From Betaproteobacteria bacterium (GTDB lineage Bacteria; Pseudomonadota; Gammaproteobacteria; Burkholderiales; SG8-39): 40,315 nt of DNA. Positions 35,421-40,315 of the stretch are shown piece after piece. Each line of letters starts with the position of its first letter. Within the stretch, counting starts at the first letter, position 1. Both the position numbers and the translations under genes were made by a program. The stretch spans positions 1 through 40,315 of the forward strand of contig JAOUIL010000022.1 of the NCBI GenBank assembly GCA_029883975.1. Reading direction: 5' to 3'. A model generated the notes under the pieces. It worked only from the letters and a program-made list of their open reading frames with translations. It was not told the DNA's origin and made no database searches.

Positions 35421-37154
35421 CTACAGGACGCAACCGTAATGCGCCGACGAAACCAGGCGGGCGTACTTGTCCAGCACGGAGCCGGGGCGCAGTGGCGGGC
35501 CGACGCGCGATCCATCCCGGGACGCCAGGCGCCGCGCGATCTCCGTCGGGTCCAGCTCCAGGGTCAAGGTGCGCGCGCGCGGGTCGATGACGATCGCATC
35601 GCCCTCGCGCACGATGCCAATCGGCCCGCCCTTCGCCGCTTCCGGCGAGACGTGCCCGACGAGGATGCCGTGCGACACGCCCGAGAAGCGGCCGTCGGTG
35701 ATCAGCGCCACCTGCTCGCCCAGGCCGCGCCCCTGCAGCTCGATCGTCAGCATCACCATCTCCGGCATGCCCGGCGCGCCCGCCGGCCCGACGTTGCGCA
35801 CCACGACCACGCTGCCCGGACGGACATTCCCGGCGCGTATTGCCTGCAGCGTGTCGGACTCGCTCTCGAAGACCCGCGCCATGCCGCGGAACACGCCGCG
35901 CTCGAGCGTCTTGCCGCTCAGCTTGAGCACGGCGCTCTCGGGCGCGAGGTTCCCCTTGAGCACGCTGATGTGGTTGCCGGCTGCCGCGATGGGACGCGCG
36001 ACCGGCCAGACCACGTCCTGCGTGCCGAGCTGCGCGAGCGTCGGCGTCGCGCGCAGGTTCTGCGCCAGGGTACGGCCCGTCACCGTCATCGCCCCGCCGT
36101 GCAGGAAGCCGTGTTCCAGCAGCTCCTTCATCACGACCGGCACCCCGCCCAGCCGGTGCAGCGACACCATCGCGTAGGGCCCGTGCGGCTGCAGGCTGGC
36201 GATGAGCGGCACGCGCTCGCCCACCGCCTGGATGCGTTCGATGGTGAGCGGCACGCCGGCTTCGCGTGCGACGGCGAGCAGGTGCAGGACGAAATTGGTC
36301 GATCCGCCCATGGCGAACGCCGTGACGATCGCGTTCTCGAACGCCTGCGGGGTCATGATGTCGCGCGGGCGCAGGCCTGCCGCCATCAGGCCGTACAGCG
36401 CATCCACGCTCGCACGGACCTGCGCCTTCACGTCGTCGTGCACGTCGCTCGCGGCATCGTAGTCCGCGGGGTGCGAGGCGCCCCTGGGCAGCATCATGCC
36501 GATCGCTTCCGCGATGGTGCTCATCGTGTTCGCGGTGAACATCGCCCCGCAGGTGCCGCTGCCCGGCATGATGCAGCGCTCGAGCTTGTCGACCACGTCG
36601 TCGGAGATGCGCCCGGCATCGCGCCCGGCGCGCGCTTCCGCGTAGTCCATGAGCGTGAGGTTCTCGCCCTTGGCCGCCCACGGGCCGGAGTCCACGCGCC
36701 CGGGCGAGCTGGTCCCCGGATAAACGACCAGGCCGAACGCATTGGTTCTCGCCAGCGGCATGAGCGCCGCGGCGCCACTCTTGTCGCATCCCGAGACGAC
36801 GATCATGGCCTGCGCATGCTGCGCCTGGTGGCCCGTTTCGATGCAATCGGCGACCAGCTCGCGCGACGCGAGGCTGTAGCCCGCGTGGGCCGTGCCCTGC
36901 GTCAGCGCATCCGACACCGCGGGCGCGCCGACGAGCAGGCCCTGGCCCCCGCGGCGGGCGATCGCCTCGACGAGCAGGTCGGCGATGCGGCGCACGCGGT
37001 TATTGCAGCGATGCGCGTTGGTGTAGGGGCCGGCGACGGTGACGACCGCGTTCAGCTTCTCCGCCGCAGCGGGGTCGAAGCCTGCGGCGCGCAGCTCGAC
37101 GCTGCGCAGGCCCTCGCGGGCGCTGTTCCAGTAGCTCTTCGGAGTATCCGCCAT
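35421..37154 (-). CDS. IlvD/Edd-family dehydratase
   Basis: The 577-residue enzyme belongs to the dihydroxy-acid / sugar-acid dehydratases. Candidate Fe-S ligands are C50 (AHRCNNRV), C123 (SGCDKSGAA) and C202 (GSGTCGAMFTANTM). Further family stretches are AMGGSTNFVLHLLAVAREAG and ITDGRFSGVSHGILVGHVSP, and the end YARLVSSAHYGCV is complete. The three-cysteine pattern fits a [2Fe-2S] member like DHAD, but several positions around the first Cys differ from standard IlvD, so it could be a sugar-acid dehydratase or second DHAD. I leave the symbol open. The ATG at 37154 is preceded by AGGAC; the hydrolase gene lies 25 bp upstream. Confidence 0.88.
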   Translation of the reverse strand: MADTPKSYWNSAREGLRSVELRAAGFDPAAAEKLNAVVTVAGPYTNAHRCNNRVRRIADLLVEAIARRGGQGLLVGAPAVSDALTQGTAHAGYSLASRELVADCIETGHQAQHAQAMIVVSGCDKSGAAALMPLARTNAFGLVVYPGTSSPGRVDSGPWAAKGENLTLMDYAEARAGRDAGRISDDVVDKLERCIMPGSGTCGAMFTANTMSTIAEAIGMMLPRGASHPADYDAASDVHDDVKAQVRASVDALYGLMAAGLRPRDIMTPQAFENAIVTAFAMGGSTNFVLHLLAVAREAGVPLTIERIQAVGERVPLIASLQPHGPYAMVSLHRLGGVPVVMKELLEHGFLHGGAMTVTGRTLAQNLRATPTLAQLGTQDVVWPVARPIAAAGNHISVLKGNLAPESAVLKLSGKTLERGVFRGMARVFESESDTLQAIRAGNVRPGSVVVVRNVGPAGAPGMPEMVMLTIELQGRGLGEQVALITDGRFSGVSHGILVGHVSPEAAKGGPIGIVREGDAIVIDPRARTLTLELDPTEIARRLASRDGSRVGPPLRPGSVLDKYARLVSSAHYGCVL

Positions 37155-37179
37155 GGTGCCCGGTCCTCGCTCTACGAGT

Positions 37180-38070
37180 TCAGATGGTCCCTGCCCAGGA
37201 AAACACTGCATGGAATACCGCGTCCCGCACCTCACGCCGCGAGAGCACGAGGTCGTGCAATCCACCTGGGAACGCCAGCACGCTCGCCTGCGGCCCGAGC
37301 GTCCTCCCCCACTTCGCCATGTGACGCCAGTCGAGCACGATGTCGGCCTCGTCCGAGTGCATGGTCAGCACCGGGCAGGGGATATCCAGGCCTGCGTGCA
37401 CCCTGGTTTGCGCTGCGAGAATTGCGCCGATCCAGCCGTAATGGGTGGCGAATCCGCGCAACGGCTTCAGGGCGAGGTCGTAGTCCCACTCGCCGCCGTG
37501 CTCGCGGTGCAGGCTGCGGCCGTAGGCGGGGTGCAGTCCCCGCGGGTCGCGCAGGAAGGGGAACGCATGGCCCATCAGCGCCGCCATGCCGAGCTGCGCG
37601 CGCTGCAGCGGCGTCACCTTCCAGTCGAAGAACGGGCTGTTGAGCCACAGCGCACGAACCTCGGTGCGCCGCGCTGCGCGCGCCGCGTACAGCGCGCAGA
37701 TCAGCCCGCCCGTCGAGTGCCCGGCGAGCAGCACCGGCCCGCCGATGGCGTCGATCGCCGCGCCGATGTCGGCGTCGTACTCGGCGAGGTCCTTGCAGAA
37801 GTTCGGATGCTGATGCGGCAGGAGCGAGCGGCCGTACTTCCTCAGGTCGAGCGCGTGGAAGGCGTAGCCCTCCGCCGCGAAGCGCTCGGCCATGTGGCGC
37901 TGGAAAAAGTAGTCCACGAAACCGTGCACGTAGAGCACCGCGCCGCGCGGCGCATCGCCCGCCGGCAGCCGCACGAGCGTCGCCACGACGCGCCCGTCGT
38001 AGTCGTCCGGAAACGCGAGCGTGCGCGCCTCGAATCCCGGCAACAGGCGGTCTGCGGCCCACTCACCCAT
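37180..38070 (-). CDS. Alpha/beta hydrolase (monoacylglycerol-lipase-like)
   Basis: The 296-residue protein has an alpha/beta-hydrolase fold. The oxyanion region is VLYVHGFVDYFFQRHMAERF, the nucleophile elbow is LLAGHSTGGLICALYAA (serine of GHSTG), the acid is probably in PVLTMHSDEADIVLD, and the histidine is in FPGGLHDLVLS. The pattern resembles the serine aminopeptidase S33 / monoacylglycerol lipase group; the substrate is unknown. There is no signal peptide. The start ATG at 38070 overlaps the queG stop by 8 bp, so it is in the queG transcript. Confidence 0.88.
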   Translation of the reverse strand: MGEWAADRLLPGFEARTLAFPDDYDGRVVATLVRLPAGDAPRGAVLYVHGFVDYFFQRHMAERFAAEGYAFHALDLRKYGRSLLPHQHPNFCKDLAEYDADIGAAIDAIGGPVLLAGHSTGGLICALYAARAARRTEVRALWLNSPFFDWKVTPLQRAQLGMAALMGHAFPFLRDPRGLHPAYGRSLHREHGGEWDYDLALKPLRGFATHYGWIGAILAAQTRVHAGLDIPCPVLTMHSDEADIVLDWRHMAKWGRTLGPQASVLAFPGGLHDLVLSRREVRDAVFHAVFSWAGTI

Positions 38071-39094
38071 GGCGGGAAAGCGCCCACGCGACGTGCTCGC
38101 GCACCAGCGCGGACGGATGATCGGCGCGCGCACGCAACGCCTCGACGAGCTCGGGCGTCGCCGGTGCGTTGCCCAGGCCGACGGCGAGGTTGCGCAGCCA
38201 GCGCTCGTAGCCGATGCGCCGGATCGCCGAGCCGGCCATGCGCGCGGCAAACTCCTCCTCGCTCCAGGCGAAGAGCTCGACCAGCGTCGCGCGATCCAGG
38301 CCGTGGCGCACGGCGAAATCGGGCTCCGGGGTCGGCCGCGCGAAGGAGTTCCATGGGCAGACCGCCTGGCAGTCGTCGCAGCCGTAGACGCGATTGCCGA
38401 TCAGCGGCCTGAACTCTTCCGGGATGCTGCCCTTCAATTCGATCGTGAGGTAGGAAATGCAGCGGCGCGCGTCGAGCTGGTAGGGCGCGCGAATCGCCTG
38501 CGTGGGGCAGACGTCGATGCATTGCGTGCAGGTACCGCAATGCTCGCTCGCGGGCGCGTCGACCGGAAGCGGCAGGCTGGCGTACACCTCGCCGAGGAAG
38601 AACCAGGAGCCCGCTTCGCGCGCCAGCAGCAGCGTGTGCTTGCCGCGCCAGCCGATGCCTGCCTTGCGCGCCAGCTCGACCTCCATCACCGGCGCCGAAT
38701 CGGCGAACACGCGGCAGCCGAACGGCCCGGCCTCGGCGGCGATGCGATCGCACAGCATCCGCAGCCGCGCGCGCATCACCTTGTGATAGTCGCGCCCGCG
38801 CGCATAGCGCGCGATCTGCGCGCGCAGCGGGTCCGCGGCGGCCTCCTCGCCTGCGGGCAGGTAGTCCATGCGGCAGCAGATGACGCGCTCGGTCCCCGGC
38901 ACGAGCTCGGCGGGGCGCGCACGGAGCGCGCCGTGCCGCGCCATATAATCCATCTCGCCGTGCCAGCCCCTGCCGAGCCAGTCGCCGAGCCGGCGTTCCG
39001 TGTCGCTGAGCCCGGTATCCGCGATGCCGACGGCCTGGAAGCCCAGCTCCTTCCCCCACCGCTTGATGCGCCGAGAAAGCGCGCGATAGTCCAT
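38063..39094 (-). CDS. queG: Epoxyqueuosine reductase QueG
   Basis: The 343-residue cobalamin-dependent enzyme makes queuosine from epoxyqueuosine in tRNA, the last step of the pathway. Two ferredoxin-like [4Fe-4S] motifs are visible: CGTCTQCIDVCP and CDDCQAVCPWN. Others are RVICCRMDYL and DSAPVMEVELARKAGIGWRG. The C-terminus has HEAT-like helices (SALVREHVAWALSRHG). The ATG at 39094 is the normal family start (MDYRALSRRIKRWGKELGF). The start codon overlaps the tsaE start codon on the other strand by 2 bp. TAGACT lies 5 nt before the ATG (39105-39100) with no Shine-Dalgarno sequence, so the mRNA may be leaderless. Confidence 0.96.
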   Translation of the reverse strand: MDYRALSRRIKRWGKELGFQAVGIADTGLSDTERRLGDWLGRGWHGEMDYMARHGALRARPAELVPGTERVICCRMDYLPAGEEAAADPLRAQIARYARGRDYHKVMRARLRMLCDRIAAEAGPFGCRVFADSAPVMEVELARKAGIGWRGKHTLLLAREAGSWFFLGEVYASLPLPVDAPASEHCGTCTQCIDVCPTQAIRAPYQLDARRCISYLTIELKGSIPEEFRPLIGNRVYGCDDCQAVCPWNSFARPTPEPDFAVRHGLDRATLVELFAWSEEEFAARMAGSAIRRIGYERWLRNLAVGLGNAPATPELVEALRARADHPSALVREHVAWALSRHG

Positions 39095-39572
39095 GGCCGA
39101 GTCTAGCGTCCTGCTGTCCGACGAGGCCGCCACGCTGCGCCTGGGGGCGTCGCTTGCCTCGGGGATCGGCCCGGGGCGTGTGCTGCACCTGTCCGGAGAG
39201 CTGGGATCGGGCAAGACGACGCTGGTGCGCGGCCTGCTGCGTGAACTGGGTCACCTGGGCAGGGTGAAGAGCCCCACCTACACGCTGGTTGAACTTTATG
39301 TCGTTTCACGATTAAACTTGTATCACTTTGATTTTTATCGCTTCAAGGATCGAGGCGAATGGCAGGATTCGGGCTTTCGCGAGTACTTCAATCCGCACGC
39401 CGCCTGCATCGTGGAGTGGCCGGAGCGGGCGGGAGATCTGCTGGCGCCGCCGGACTTGGCGGTGCGCCTCGCAATCGACGGCGAGGGGCGCCGCGCGTGG
39501 CTGAGCGCCGCGTCGCCCGCCGGGGAGGCGTGGCTCTTGCGCTCGCTGCAGCGCTTTTCCTCGGCGAGCTAG
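39093..39572 (+). CDS. tsaE: tRNA threonylcarbamoyladenosine biosynthesis ATPase TsaE
   Basis: The 159-residue P-loop ATPase works with TsaB and TsaD to make t6A at tRNA position 37. Motifs are HLSGELGSGKTTLVRGLLRE (Walker A), VKSPTYTLVELY, YHFDFYRFKD and CIVEWPERAG. Length is normal. The start codon overlaps the queG start codon. Codons between about 39287 and 39350 are much richer in A and T than the rest of the gene (TTA, TTT, TAT, GAT), which is odd in this genome. The gene overlaps amiC, which follows it in the usual order. Confidence 0.95.
   Translation: MAESSVLLSDEAATLRLGASLASGIGPGRVLHLSGELGSGKTTLVRGLLRELGHLGRVKSPTYTLVELYVVSRLNLYHFDFYRFKDRGEWQDSGFREYFNPHAACIVEWPERAGDLLAPPDLAVRLAIDGEGRRAWLSAASPAGEAWLLRSLQRFSSAS
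39289..39318 (+). promoter_or_regulatory. Candidate internal promoter in the AT-rich patch of tsaE
   Basis: TTGAAC (39289-39294) and TAAACT (39313-39318) are 18 nt apart inside a patch of about 60 bp of low GC within tsaE. It lies about 180 bp before the likely amiC start. The hexamers are fair but not perfect, and the patch encodes conserved residues, so the match may be chance. Confidence 0.3.
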
Positions 39573-40315
39573 CGTCGGCGCACGCCCAGTTCGTCGCCAC
39601 GCGCGTCTGGCCCGCGCGCGACTACACGCGCGTCACCTTCGAGTCGCGCCACGTGCTGGACTACACGCTGTTCCCGCTGAAGGACCCCGAGCGCCTGGTG
39701 CTCGACCTGGGCGGCGATGACGCGGGCGGCGTGCTCGCCTCGCTGCAGGAGAAGGTCGCCGCGGGCGATCCGTACATCGCCGCGCTGCGCGTGGCCGCCA
39801 ACCGCCCCGGCGTCACGCGCGTCGTGCTCGACCTGAAGGCCGAGGTGCGGCCGCAGCTCTTCGCGTTGAAGCCCGTTGCCGATTACGGGCACCGCCTCGT
39901 GCTGGACCTCTACCCCATGGTGCCGCCCGACCCGCTCGCCGCGCTGCTCGAGCTGAACGGCCAGATCGGCACGGCACCGCCGCAGCCGCAGCGACCGGGA
40001 AGCGGCAAGCCGTCGGTCGCGCGCCTCGCCACGGTGGTCATCGACGCCGGGCACGGCGGCGAGGATCCCGGCGCGCGCGGGCGCCGCGGCACGCTGGAGA
40101 AGGACATCACGCTGCTGATCGCGCGGCGCCTGAAGGCGCTGATCGACGCCGAGCCCGGCATGCGCGCGGTGCTGACGCGCGACGGCGACTACTACCTCGC
40201 GCTCGGCGACCGCGTGGAGAAGGCGCGCGAGGTCAAGGCGGACCTGTTCATCTCGGTGCACGCCGACGCCTTCATCCGACCGCACGCGCGCGGCTCGTCG
40301 GTGTTCACGCTCTCG
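39497..40315 (+). CDS. amiC: N-acetylmuramoyl-L-alanine amidase AmiC-type (3' end beyond window)
   Basis: The visible 273 codons run to the window edge. A signal peptide (VARRGGVALALAAALFLGEL, then ASAHA) is followed by an AMIN domain (about 32-135, TRVWPARDYTRVTFES to HRLVLDLYPMV), which targets peptidoglycan or the divisome, a short Pro-rich linker, and the start of the Amidase_3 domain. Zinc ligands visible are H186 (VVIDAGHGGEDPG), E201 (GTLEKDIT) and H255 (FISVHADAF). It cleaves the amide bond of peptidoglycan stems in daughter-cell separation. I chose GTG 39497, with GAGGGG 8 nt upstream, over GTG 39530, whose purine-rich motif is too close. It overlaps tsaE by 76 bp. Confidence 0.92.
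   Translation, partial: MAERRVARRGGVALALAAALFLGELASAHAQFVATRVWPARDYTRVTFESRHVLDYTLFPLKDPERLVLDLGGDDAGGVLASLQEKVAAGDPYIAALRVAANRPGVTRVVLDLKAEVRPQLFALKPVADYGHRLVLDLYPMVPPDPLAALLELNGQIGTAPPQPQRPGSGKPSVARLATVVIDAGHGGEDPGARGRRGTLEKDITLLIARRLKALIDAEPGMRAVLTRDGDYYLALGDRVEKAREVKADLFISVHADAFIRPHARGSSVFTLS

Overview
The window is about 40 kb of very GC-rich chromosomal DNA, with dense gene packing and many ATGA/GTGA start-stop overlaps. Gene content and order fit a betaproteobacterium: murJ beside rpsT, argD-argF facing argG, xseB-ispA-dxs-folE2, and queG divergent from tsaE-amiC. I cannot name the genus. I see no tRNA, rRNA, CRISPR array, insertion sequence or prophage gene.

Layout. (1) 1-4620: a partial SirB1-like protein, the lipid II flippase MurJ, ribosomal protein S20 and a PLP-dependent basic amino acid decarboxylase. 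(2) 4580-18323: fourteen consecutive minus-strand genes, most overlapping or within about 50 bp of each other. In transcription order they are a Ser/Thr kinase with a cyclic-nucleotide-binding domain, a small CheZ-like helical protein, CheY, CheA, a membrane chemoreceptor without a periplasmic sensor, CheW, CheD, CheB, CheR, a second CheB, a receiver-Ser/Thr kinase fusion, a third Ser/Thr kinase, a PP2C phosphatase with a C-terminal repeat tail, and a bactofilin. No flagellar or pilus gene is present. (3) 18324-22154: a regulatory intergenic region, then argD and argF converging on argG. (4) 22195-25519: an exported protein of unknown function, a fusion of a WaaP/Kdo-type kinase with a glycosidase-like barrel, and yajQ. 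(5) 25546-31449: a class I glutamine amidotransferase, a retropepsin-like protease, pcm, folE2 and the isoprenoid genes dxs-ispA with xseB. (6) 31534-33834: a Rieske oxygenase, a rhodanese and a DUF2784 membrane protein. (7) 33812-40315: glsB, hflX, an IlvD/Edd-family dehydratase, an alpha/beta hydrolase and queG on the minus strand, then tsaE and a truncated amiC on the plus strand.

The most interesting unit is region 2. It joins a complete CheA-CheY phosphorelay with adaptation enzymes to three Hanks-type kinases, one PP2C phosphatase and a cytoskeletal bactofilin. The likely reading is a non-flagellar or alternative chemosensory pathway cross-wired to Ser/Thr phosphorylation, perhaps acting on a bactofilin scaffold. 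That is inference from gene order and domains, not demonstrated function.

A second theme is regulatory. Several genes (the decarboxylase, yajQ, the amidotransferase, folE2, queG and perhaps xseB) have a -10-like hexamer 5-10 nt before the start codon and no Shine-Dalgarno sequence, which suggests leaderless mRNAs. folE2 also has a perfect 8+8 bp palindrome, resembling an IscR-type site, directly upstream of its -10 box.
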